A stretch of 64,000 bases of DNA from Limnoperna fortunei. Lineage: Eukaryota; Mollusca; Bivalvia; Mytilida; Modiolidae. The position numbers and the translations under genes are program-made. Positions 61,301 through 64,000 of the stretch are shown piece after piece. Each line of letters starts with the position of its first letter. Within the stretch, counting starts at the first letter, position 1. Below the pieces are notes generated by a model. It was not told where the DNA came from. It saw only the letters and a program-made list of their open reading frames with translations, and searched no databases. The stretch covers positions 64,349,898-64,413,897 of the forward strand of contig OX104123.1 of NCBI GenBank assembly GCA_944474755.1, in the 5' to 3' direction.

Positions 61301-64000
61301 AAATTTTAATAAGTCATTTGTGTTCCAGGTGAGCGATTACAGGCTCCTGAGAGACTCTAGTTTTTGTTATATTCATTTTGTTTAAAAAAGATATACAGTA
61401 ATCATATGTGTTGATTTTCTAGTAACGTTACATTCAAGATTTTTTAAATAAAATCGTACATATTGAGAATGCATCACACTACTTTTCCTTGAAATGTAGA
61501 CAGTCGACAGATTTAAGTGACGAAACTGCAGACTGCGTGGTCAGCGACAGATTAAAGATCGCCATGTTTATTTTTATTTGCATAGGTAGAGTAGGATTTT
61601 CTGAACAAAAACTCTAAATTCGGCTGCTTCAAAATTGGGTAGCTCGGTTTACCGTAAAAACAGATATTGGTAAAGCCATATGTTTATCTGTTCAAATTAT
61701 TGAAATCTTAAAAGATTTTATATTGAAAACCTTCCCTAGTCTGTATATGTGCATGCCTGCTGAAGAAGAAAGAAGAAGATGATGCTGTGTTCAGCAACAA
61801 TGCTAAACTAATTGTATTTGATTTACCCTAGCGAGTTTCAAATAAAAGACAACACAAATACACTTAGGCCGGCCTCTTACTTAGACCTACTTCTAGAAAT
61901 AGACTCGGGAAAACTACAATCTGCGACAAACGTGATGACTCCAGCTTTACAATTGTCAACGTTTATCATTTTATGAATTTTTTTTTTTTTGGGGGGGGGG
62001 GGTTGTTTTCAATTGTATGTTTCTCCATATAAGATATTTGTAAATGTCTGTTGACTTTCCACCCTTGTTGTTCGGTCAGTTTCCTTGATATTTGTATTAT
62101 ATTTAATTTTAGTTGACTAGACAGAAGTATAAAGTAATAATAAAAAAACACCTCTGATACATATCATAGATGCATGATTAGCAAAGACCACAACCGGAAG
62201 GACATTGGAATAAATTATCGCGTAATTCCAAAGGTTTTATGTAAATCAAAACATATTTGTGTGATTTCAACATTTTTTGAAGTCACAACAATGAAACTGT
62301 TCATAACCTCACATTCGGATCAATGTATTTACGCATAAAAATGAACTGAGTTTTCAAGCATAAATGATGACAATGAAAACAATTCATGAATAATATTGTT
62401 ACTTAAGTTTTAGTTAACCGTACTTTTTTAAATGAGTACGATTTGTTCAAAATTATAATTTGTCATGCTCGCATACTTGCAAATTATGTACCTATCTAAA
62501 TAGTCGGAAGGAACAACAATTTATACACTTTTATGTAATCTTAAAAAAGTATTAGTAAACCAACGTAAATCCAAAATTAATACTTTGTATTACAATAAAT
62601 ACTATTAAATAAAATTGTATTTATAAAACTAAAATGTTATAAAAGAAAACAATAATAAAAACAAGTTTATATACATATTGCCATCATATCCTTTATAATA
62701 ATTTGTTATTTTTAAATATAAACACATTATCCTAGTGTTATGTAAAATACAAAAAACTTCTTTCCAGCTTACTAAGGTTTTACTTACCTTTACGTTAAAC
62801 TCAATGAACGTTAAATATTGCCAGATAATTTGAAGAAGAGTAAATTTAATTTATCAGATATGTATATGACAAATTCAATATGCATTGTAGATTACAAAAG
62901 AAAGCAAAATATGCTAACTTTAACCTTAAGACATTTAAAATAAATGCACATTCATTGAAGCTTATCTTTGCAAGTGGGAACTATTTTCTGACATATATTA
63001 ATATTGTTTTCAGATCTCTCAGTGGAAACAGAATATCAGTTGTCCCAAAAGGAACATTTCAGAACCTATTAAACCTTAATAATCTGTAAGTACTTACCTG
63101 GCAGGTCGAACATGTTAACCGATCAGCTTATGGTTCTTGTTAACTGTTCATTTCTATAATAGTTTACATCTAGCACTGAATCCTTAAATTTTTATAAAGT
63201 AATCAAAGGGCAGACAAAACATGCATAAGAGAACGAGCACTTTAAGAGTACATTAACTCTTTGTTATTGCCTAAAGGATCCTTTATTTATTGACTAAACA
63301 AAAATTCATCACAACCTTCGCTTGTTTGTATGAAAACTCCTCTATATTGTGTAACAAGACGAAATAAGCAATAAACTACTAATATTTAGTTTTCAATAGT
63401 AAAAGGCATGACCGACAATTACCAAAAACGTGACACAAACTTGATAGGAGATCTCATCCAAAGACAGGGTTATCATCTTCTGTTTTTGTGAATTTAGTAA
63501 CTGGGTCATAGCGAGCTCTCTAAATCTCTAGGTATTCGTACAATAAGACATTGGATTATTTCTATACAAAAACTTGTAATAATGGGATATGTCCACTGCA
63601 CATTTTATAGTTTCCAAAGCAATCAAGGAGGTTTCATTACTTTTGGCAACCATTACATAGTCAAATAAAAAAGTGATTATAACTACGCAAAAGATATGTT
63701 TGTTATTCATGCATAAGTATGTTTACTGCAGAGGAGGGAATTAAATACTGGCCGATTAATTGACACTGAGTCTGTTAATTATGTCATACGATAACGTGCA
63801 TTTTACCGATTCAACGTATTAATATATATTTAGGTTGTACTAAATTCTAAATTTACTTAACTCGTACATAGGTCATATTTATAAAATATACACAAGTTAC
63901 AAATAGCTTTCCTGATTATAAACTTTTTTTGTAAAGAAGTACAAAACAACAATATTTCGGTGCTAGAGGAACACTCTTTTATCAACCTAAAGCCCTACAA
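18098..64000 (+). CDS. Secreted or membrane LRR protein gene, at least 15 intact exons, 3' end outside window
   Basis: Exon 1 (18098-18282) gives a signal peptide and an LRR N-terminal cap. Then come 72-bp exons, each one 24-residue LRR of the L.L..N.I..I....F..L..L..L type: 19600-19671, 21975-22046, 23229-23300, 27223-27294, 28521-28592, 29513-29584, 42611-42682, 43237-43308, 44848-44919, 46157-46228, 48882-48953, 49457-49528, 59397-59468 and 63014-63085. Every exon begins with the last base of a Leu/Val codon and ends with its first two, so all introns have the same phase and any cassette can be lost or gained in frame. Three broken cassettes lie at 33619/41991, 58079 and 63935. The LRR C-cap and any membrane, TIR or other domain would lie to the right, so the subfamily (adhesion, receptor or decoy) cannot be named. 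Introns total more than 44 kb and are rich in transposons. Confidence 0.85.
18283..19599. other. LRR intron 1
   Basis: Apart from a short TTTCAGCTATA repeat fragment near 18367, nothing is recognised. The open frame at 18811-19008 has no recognised homology and no splice context. Confidence 0.4.
19600..19671 (+). CDS. LRR gene exon 2
   Basis: Acceptor TTTTTAACAG, donor GT/GTAAGT. 72 bp, one LRR starting [15 protein letters not shown]. Confidence 0.8.
19672..21974. other. LRR intron 2
   Basis: AT-rich. The only structured sequence is the antisense tail of a molluscan repeat at about 20575-20640 (CCTGAATATAGCTGAAATAT, TGCTTGCTGGACGTAAAAC, then TCAATCAATCAATC). Nothing else is recognised. Confidence 0.4.
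21975..22046 (+). CDS. LRR gene exon 3
   Basis: Acceptor TTAATTTCAG, donor GATTT/GTAAGT. 72 bp, one LRR with [15 protein letters not shown]. Confidence 0.85.
22145..22275. repeat. Imperfect inverted repeat (MITE-like)
   Basis: TTACGTTTTCTGAAACGAGA and AATGCAT-like arms face CATGCATCGAGTTCAAAAAA and CGTAA across a loop containing GGGCGACAGCCC. A degraded relative lies at 6460-6580. Confidence 0.45.
22372..22600 (+). repeat. Full-length but diverged SINE
   Basis: A-box-like GGCCGCGGTGGACAAGTGGT, then CTATTGATCGCGTGCC, then GGGTACTCTGGTTTCCTCTC, in the same order as the copy at 35012-35260. It lies in LRR intron 3, which otherwise shows no feature. Confidence 0.65.
23229..23300 (+). CDS. LRR gene exon 4
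   Basis: Acceptor TGACTTTTTCAG, donor ATGT/GTAAGT. 72 bp, one LRR with [15 protein letters not shown]. Confidence 0.85.
23560..24030 (+). pseudogene. Relic of a pogo/Tigger-like transposase (HTH part)
   Basis: A broken reading frame runs [19 protein letters not shown], in-frame stop, then [18 protein letters not shown] and another stop. After a frame change (from about 23822) it continues [19 protein letters not shown] and GGHIDWRRA. The order resembles the DNA-binding N-terminal region of DDE_1-type transposases spread in marine invertebrates: (Y.P..R..IGKYA.E.G) then (NESTVR..K..Y..EL) then (GG.V....AIAAA.GI). It has at least two stops and one frameshift and no catalytic domain, and it runs directly into SINE sequence at the right. 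The family is inferred from memory of the motif order. Confidence 0.5.
24015..24115 (-). repeat. Truncated SINE head
   Basis: GACGAGCGCACCGTGCACTC, CGACTCGAACTCGCAA, then GTTGACAGACCATGAGATCG match the antisense head of the SINE family. Here it truncates the transposase relic to its left. Confidence 0.55.
24591..26073 (+). mobile_element. Degenerate Tc1-like transposon
   Basis: The left end, TA then CACTTGGCCAAAAGTTAGGA, and the right end (reverse complement CATAAGTTAGGGACCACTAG) form unequal, decayed terminal repeats. Both flanks are TA-rich, so the TA duplication cannot be proven. It lies in LRR intron 4 in the same orientation as the gene. Confidence 0.7.
24847..25779 (+). pseudogene. Tc1-like transposase pseudogene (DD34E type)
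   Basis: Three frames carry successive parts. Frame 1 (24847-25010) has an N-terminal HTH with [13 protein letters not shown] and the [11 protein letters not shown] hinge. Frame 2 (25020-25410) has [21 protein letters not shown] with the first catalytic Asp, then [14 protein letters not shown]. Frame 3 (25419-25622) has [11 protein letters not shown] with the second Asp and [16 protein letters not shown] with the Glu region. After a stop the C-terminal tail is still readable to about 25777. At least two frameshifts, an internal stop and a probable N-terminal deletion make it inactive. Confidence 0.85.
26074..27222. other. Rest of LRR intron 4
   Basis: No repeat, RNA gene or coding signal recognised. 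Confidence 0.35.
27223..27294 (+). CDS. LRR gene exon 5 (B-type)
   Basis: Acceptor TCGTTATAG, donor CATTT/GTAAGT. 72 bp, one LRR with [15 protein letters not shown] and SLPAL, the first of the B-type cassettes. Confidence 0.85.
28521..28592 (+). CDS. LRR gene exon 6 (A-type)
   Basis: Acceptor CTATTTTTCAG, donor AATTT/GTAAGT. 72 bp with [18 protein letters not shown]. The intron before it (27295-28520) holds an unexplained 93-codon open frame and nothing else. Confidence 0.85.
29513..29584 (+). CDS. LRR gene exon 7 (B-type)
   Basis: Acceptor TTTTTTTGTAG, donor TATTT/GTAAGT. 72 bp with [15 protein letters not shown]. Confidence 0.85.
29585..31370. other. LRR intron after exon 7, left part
   Basis: Parts are copied in the introns after later B cassettes. 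GCGCCGAGCAATTTAAATGT, then CCTTGCCGAATA, at 30392-30430 corresponds to GCGCCGAGGAATTCCTATGT and CCTTGCCGAATA near 46950. No gene seen. Confidence 0.5.
31378..33182. mobile_element. 1.8-kb non-autonomous DNA transposon, 33-bp TIRs
   Basis: The left end CAGGGACAGTCTATACTA continues into GCGGGACATGTCACT. The right end is its reverse complement with one mismatch in 33 bp. A 7-bp duplication TTCACGT flanks it (31371-31377 and 33183-33189). CAGGG/CCCTG ends recall hAT elements, whose target duplication is normally 8 bp. No transposase is present; the interior is tandem repeats (31855-32090 and 32150-32830). Confidence 0.85.
31855..32830. repeat. Internal minisatellites of the 1.8-kb element
   Basis: Two imperfect copies of a unit of about 130 bp (CTGTATAATTATTAACCTGT) at 31855-32090 are followed by about 3.5 copies of a 200-bp unit at 32150-32830. 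Each 200-bp unit carries GTGTATGTAGCCAAGATGG, GACCGGTGTTCCAAAATAT and TTTGTTGTGATCACAC. Confidence 0.8.
34720..34970 (+). repeat. SINE copy, diverged
   Basis: Head-like GCCAGGTGGTTAAGAAAG, B-box-like GGGTTCAAGTTTCAC, then TTTCCTACCGAATGTCTGG and TCCAGGTACTACAGCTTCC. Confidence 0.6.
35012..35260 (+). repeat. tRNA-derived SINE, best-preserved copy
   Basis: A head with A box (CCTCGGTGGCCGAGTGGTTA) and B box (GCGGTTCGATTATCAC), like tRNA-Leu/Ser, is followed by the body CTCGACTCCAATCTTAATTT. The tail domain is GTACTCCGGCTTCCTCCCCC, then AATAAAAACTAGACGC. This copy defines the family for the other entries. Confidence 0.85.
35300..35515 (+). repeat. SINE copy, diverged
   Basis: TTGACAAGGACTGAAAGTTT, CTCCAGCATCCTCTTCCAAT and AAAAACTGTACATCA match the body and tail of the copy at 35012. 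Together with 34720 it makes three copies in 0.8 kb. Confidence 0.55.
36620..36812 (-). CDS. Coding-like terminal exon candidate inside the 8.36-kb element
   Basis: On the minus strand, after the acceptor-like TTTTTCAAAAG, an open frame of about 63 codons starts [20 protein letters not shown] and contains [14 protein letters not shown] before a TAA. The composition looks coding (balanced, not A/T-homopolymeric) and an AATAAA-like region follows. I do not recognise the family and could not find an upstream exon in matching phase, so it may be chance or a relic of the element's own gene. Confidence 0.25.
37505..37575 (-). repeat. SINE tail fragment
   Basis: GTTTGTTTGATGGTGTTTAA, then CGCCACTTTCAGCAATTTTT, then CAGCTATATCATGG. 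This is the typical molluscan SINE tail, here without its head. Confidence 0.55.
38455..38495. mobile_element. 41-bp palindromic mini-element with 7-bp target duplication
   Basis: It consists of the terminal repeat of the 1.8-kb element (CAGGGACAGTCTATACTA) and its inverse facing each other across about 3 bp. ACTACAT is duplicated on both sides (38448-38454, 38496-38502). It is nested in the 8.36-kb element. Confidence 0.8.
39403..39528. repeat. Imperfect inverted repeat
   Basis: AAATGGGTGTTTTCATA at the left pairs with TATGAAAACACCCATTT at the right (one inserted base), with further GGCCCTG/CAGGGCC pairing inside. The open frame across it (39313-39516) is explained by this repeat. Confidence 0.65.
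40946..41024. repeat. (TA)n microsatellite
   Basis: About 39 uninterrupted TA units. Confidence 0.95.
41120..41418. mobile_element. 299-bp MITE with tRNA-like core, embedded in TA repeats
   Basis: Perfect 37-bp TIRs (ACGTCTACAAATTAAGCCCA... at 41120-41156 and the inverse at 41382-41418), with TATATA outside both ends. Between them lies a tRNA-like stretch (41262-41355). Confidence 0.8.
41262..41355 (+). other. tRNA-like sequence
   Basis: An A-box-like TTGGCCGAGGGGTCTAGA and a good B box GAGTTCGAATCCCGC, about 60 bp apart, resemble tRNA-Leu/Ser. The 5' and 3' ends do not pair as an acceptor stem, so I do not call a functional tRNA gene. Confidence 0.5.
41418..41461. repeat. (TA)n microsatellite
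   Basis: About 21 TA units with one phase slip, abutting the right TIR of the MITE. Confidence 0.9.
42611..42682 (+). CDS. LRR gene exon 9 (A-type)
   Basis: Acceptor TATGTTTTCAG, donor TATTT/GTAAGT; 72 bp with [18 protein letters not shown] partial, unspliceable echo of an A cassette (GGAAATATGATATCTTTGGT) lies at about 42773-42835. Confidence 0.85.
43237..43308 (+). CDS. LRR gene exon 10 (B-type)
   Basis: Acceptor TATTTTTGTAG, donor TTTTT/GTAAGT; 72 bp with [20 protein letters not shown]. Confidence 0.85.
44848..44919 (+). CDS. LRR gene exon 11 (A-type)
   Basis: Acceptor TTGTTTTCAG, donor GTTTT/GTAAGT region; 72 bp with [18 protein letters not shown]. Confidence 0.85.
45340..46510 (+). 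repeat. Intron plus B-exon segment duplicated at 48970-49830 and 49835-58116
   Basis: Long near-identical stretches recur. GACTTATGAAGCCTCTCAGA recurs at about 49833. CACAAACACCCATAAAATAG recurs at 48985 and 54385. TCATTTACAGAACCGTTGTT recurs at 49213 and 57831. Exon 12 lies inside this segment. Confidence 0.85.
46157..46228 (+). CDS. LRR gene exon 12 (B-type)
   Basis: Acceptor TTTTTTCTAG, donor TCTTT/GTAAGT; 72 bp with [20 protein letters not shown]. Confidence 0.85.
46229..48881. other. LRR intron after exon 12
   Basis: The left 280 bp are copied after exon 14. Sequence near 48087-48130 (AAACGCATAAAGACCATTAA) recurs at the junction at 58116. Open frames at 47529, 47896 and 48314 are AT-rich and unsupported. 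Confidence 0.5.
48882..48953 (+). CDS. LRR gene exon 13 (A-type, diverged)
   Basis: Acceptor TACGTTTTCAG, donor GTTCT/GTAAGT; 72 bp with [18 protein letters not shown]. It differs more from the other A cassettes than they do among themselves. Confidence 0.85.
49457..49528 (+). CDS. LRR gene exon 14 (B-type)
   Basis: Acceptor TTTTTTCTAG, donor TCTTT/GTAAGT; 72 bp with [20 protein letters not shown], nearly identical to exon 12. Confidence 0.85.
50220..50520. repeat. Left subterminal palindromic motif array
   Basis: TTTTGACAATTTTTGTCCAC and TGGACA units alternate with GTCACGTGACAA. TCCACTGGA and TCACGTGA are (near-)palindromes. The open frames over this stretch are repeat artefacts. Confidence 0.8.
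51180..53660. repeat. Higher-order satellite array, monomer about 52 bp
   Basis: Monomers share TGATTTTATATGTGAAATAT and GG, with three recurring variants (GGTCTCCAGAGTG, GGCTTCAGGAATG, AGTCTCGAGATTG) that form a trimer of about 156 bp. 51640-51831 and 51951-52142 are identical at 311-bp spacing, i.e. a recent six-monomer duplication. Outer monomers are more diverged than central ones. Confidence 0.9.
53840..54260. repeat. Right subterminal palindromic motif array
   Basis: Repeated AAAGCAGAGATTTTGACAAT, TTTTGTCCACTGGACATTTT and GTCACGTGACA motifs mirror the left side of the element. AGCAGAGAT alone recurs more than eight times. Confidence 0.8.
54604..54608. other. Target-site duplication GTCAA (left)
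   Basis: GTCAA is repeated at 57825-57829. The undisturbed copies at 45908 and 49205 have a single CAGTCAAGTTC. Confidence 0.75.
54611..54869 (+). repeat. Left terminal inverted repeat
   Basis: It contains four GTG(T/G)(A/T)AAAACCCC-like iterations in the first 100 bp (three with GTGTAAAAACCCC exactly), then a unique stretch ending AATAAAAGTACTAAAAGTAC. Confidence 0.9.
55257..55378. repeat. (ATT)n microsatellite
   Basis: About 40 ATT units with a few interruptions at the left. The tyrosine-rich open frame across it is an artefact. Confidence 0.95.
55440..55787 (-). CDS. Cys-rich four-copy repeat open frame (84-bp unit)
   Basis: Four tandem 84-bp units (55453-55788) give a 115-codon frame in which each 28-residue unit reads [18 protein letters not shown], then SSFKFENI. 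The spacing CC-x5-C-x3-C-x2-C would suit metal binding or disulfides. A fifth, decayed unit follows towards 55860. Because the unit is a multiple of three, one open unit gives an open array, so coding is not proven; the substitutions seen are few (V for A, Y for C). It lies downstream of, and in the same direction as, the MULE-like frame and could be its 3' part or a plain minisatellite. Confidence 0.4.
   Translation of the reverse strand: MKKLNLTKCYADYDRCPEPCVGCLSSFKFENINFTKCCADYDRCPEPCAGCLSSFKFENINLTKCCADYDRCPEPCAGCLSSFKFENITLTKCCADYDRCPEPCAGCLSSFKLER
55916..56425 (-). CDS. MULE-transposase-like C-terminal fragment
   Basis: 169 codons with an intact frame. [20 protein letters not shown] (residues 32-51), followed by [19 protein letters not shown] and a YRLADSH stretch, resembles the region after the catalytic domain of MULE transposases, where a (T)NNN.ES.NH.LK motif is common. 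The C-terminus (from about 137) is strongly basic ([13 protein letters not shown]) and NLS-like. The catalytic DDE domain and the zinc-binding N-terminus are absent; no upstream exon is apparent between 56426 and the NADAR gene. It is therefore either a truncated transposase or a domesticated fragment. It starts 338 bp from, and divergent to, the NADAR frame. Confidence 0.55.
   Translation of the reverse strand: MSILRKQKAANGYTLIEHRKTVNHIGYFDNSWTNNNSESLNHVLKRAIDWKSQPLLDLVEVLRDIVDTQYKDLLRSLISIGQYRLADSHKQFQVSKSLWMTKTVDERERFFRRFRNHLPPDQKTVTSTDGQMTVIKPRTRGRKKGQLKRKINERTTTIKKTKNCDVDSE
56764..57186 (+). CDS. NADAR (YbiA-like) domain protein
   Basis: 140 residues, the usual size of a stand-alone NADAR domain. 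Seen motifs: DVMSNFFPC (10-18), the [10 protein letters not shown] block (29-38) with the conserved Glu and His, [10 protein letters not shown] (72-81), [18 protein letters not shown] (108-125) with the Asp, Trp-Gly and glycine run, and a final LLLTALR. No key residue is visibly missing. NADAR enzymes act on N-glycosidic bonds of ADP-ribose-linked substrates: bacterial YbiA cleaves riboflavin intermediates, and other members remove ADP-ribose from guanine in DNA. Which substrate this one uses cannot be read. TTTTACAG just before the ATG could be a splice acceptor. It lies inside the transposon, divergent to the MULE-like frame. Confidence 0.85.
   Translation: MIIYVKGACDVMSNFFPCTLHFNGEIYLSAEHLYQNIKVLYHKQTVLAAEIIQAKDAKTAKALGKMIRPSQSWEDVKPTIMAEILKIKYAQCQQFRDTLYNSSGYICHNVTDEFWGTGQSGNGQNVFGLLLTALRAGLKL
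57565..57823 (-). repeat. Right terminal inverted repeat
   Basis: Inverse of 54611-54869 with about five substitutions, mostly in the inner half. The GTGTAAAAACCCC iterations are conserved. Confidence 0.9.
58079..58135 (+). pseudogene. Truncated B-type LRR exon
   Basis: After TTTTTTCTAG, 38 bp encode [12 protein letters not shown] exactly like exon 12. Then the sequence switches to CGCCTAAAGACCATTAAAAG, which is intron sequence like 48092-48120, giving a stop and no donor. GAAACGC is shared at the junction. Confidence 0.8.
58136..59396. other. LRR intron segment
   Basis: No repeat or coding signal recognised beyond the short duplicated stretch at its left edge. Confidence 0.35.
59397..59468 (+). 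CDS. LRR gene exon 15 (B-type)
   Basis: Acceptor TATTGTTACAG, donor ACTTT/GTAAGT; 72 bp with [20 protein letters not shown]. It is more diverged than exons 10, 12 and 14. Confidence 0.85.
59928..61362. repeat. 1.4-kb dispersed bivalve-type repeat with internal tandem units
   Basis: The left end is TAGCTCACCTGGACCGAAGG; the right end contains CCAGGTGAGCGATTACAGGC, partly inverse to it. GTCCGTCGTCCGCCGTC iterations follow the left end. From about 60290 to 61290 five to six imperfect units of about 180 bp repeat TGAAATTGTCAGATGACTCC, GAGTTATTGCC and TAGAGTGAAACTGTAAATTG. I know this terminal motif as abundant in bivalve genomes; no coding frame is present. Confidence 0.8.
61978..62002. repeat. 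Homopolymer T-run/G-run
   Basis: About 13 T followed by 12 G. Assembly length here is unreliable. Confidence 0.9.
63014..63085 (+). CDS. LRR gene exon 16 (A-type)
   Basis: Acceptor ATTGTTTTCAG, donor AATCT/GTAAGT; 72 bp with [18 protein letters not shown]. Confidence 0.85.
63935..64000 (+). pseudogene. B-type LRR exon with lost splice acceptor, cut by window end
   Basis: By alignment to the other B cassettes the exon starts at 63935 and encodes [18 protein letters not shown]. The preceding bases are GTAA where intact copies have GTAG or CTAG. The nearest AG (63935-63936) would shift the frame. The donor lies outside the window. Confidence 0.6.

Overview
This is about 64 kb of AT-rich eukaryotic nuclear DNA. 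It is most likely from a bivalve mollusc. The reasons are very short exons in kilobase introns with GTAAGT-type donors, tRNA-derived SINEs with the molluscan-type tail (a TTTAACGCC-like stretch and a TTTCAGCTATAT-like stretch), and a dispersed repeat that begins AGCTCACCTGG and carries GTCCGTC iterations, which is very common in bivalve genomes. There are no bacterial operons, CRISPR arrays or rRNA genes. The organism call is inference. Nearly all host coding sequence sits in exons of 72-180 bp, too short to show as long open frames; the gene models here come from reading splice sites and phase by eye.

Layout. (1) 322-8664 (+): ten exons of one gene that join in consistent phase and end in a stop. 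The product is a secretory-pathway protein of about 385 residues (5' end outside the window), resembling the LolA-like extracellular domain proteins of invertebrates, with a glycine-rich C-terminal membrane segment. (2) 8665-18097: intergenic DNA with a 163-bp near-perfect palindrome and two diverged copies of a 300-bp block, one just upstream of gene 2. (3) 18098 to the window end (+): a leucine-rich-repeat gene of at least 46 kb. A first exon with signal peptide and LRR N-cap is followed by 14 intact 72-bp exons, each one 24-residue LRR with identical phase, so each is a symmetric cassette. From exon 5 on the cassettes fall into two alternating types, A ([17 protein letters not shown]) and B ([19 protein letters not shown]), which together with intron sequence have been duplicated repeatedly. 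Three further cassettes are broken: one by a transposon, one by a deletion junction, one by a lost splice acceptor.

The introns of the LRR gene hold many mobile elements. These are a pogo/Tigger-like transposase relic (23.6-24.0 kb), a Tc1-like relic (24.6-26.1 kb), a 1.8-kb element with 33-bp terminal inverted repeats (TIRs) and a 7-bp target duplication (31.4-33.2 kb), an 8.36-kb element with 19-bp TIRs inserted at TA inside an LRR exon (33.6-42.0 kb), a 4.19-kb TA-flanked element filled with a higher-order satellite (50.1-54.3 kb), and a 3.2-kb element with 259-bp TIRs (54.6-57.8 kb).

The best candidate for something new is the 3.2-kb element. Between long, almost identical TIRs it carries an intact NADAR (YbiA-like, ADP-ribose/NAD-linked) open frame, a divergent open frame resembling the C-terminal part of MULE transposases, and a four-copy Cys-rich 84-bp repeat. 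A DNA transposon with a NADAR cargo gene, sitting in a duplicated part of an LRR cassette gene, deserves a second look. Also notable is a 41-bp palindrome that is little more than two facing terminal repeats, yet has its own 7-bp target duplication.
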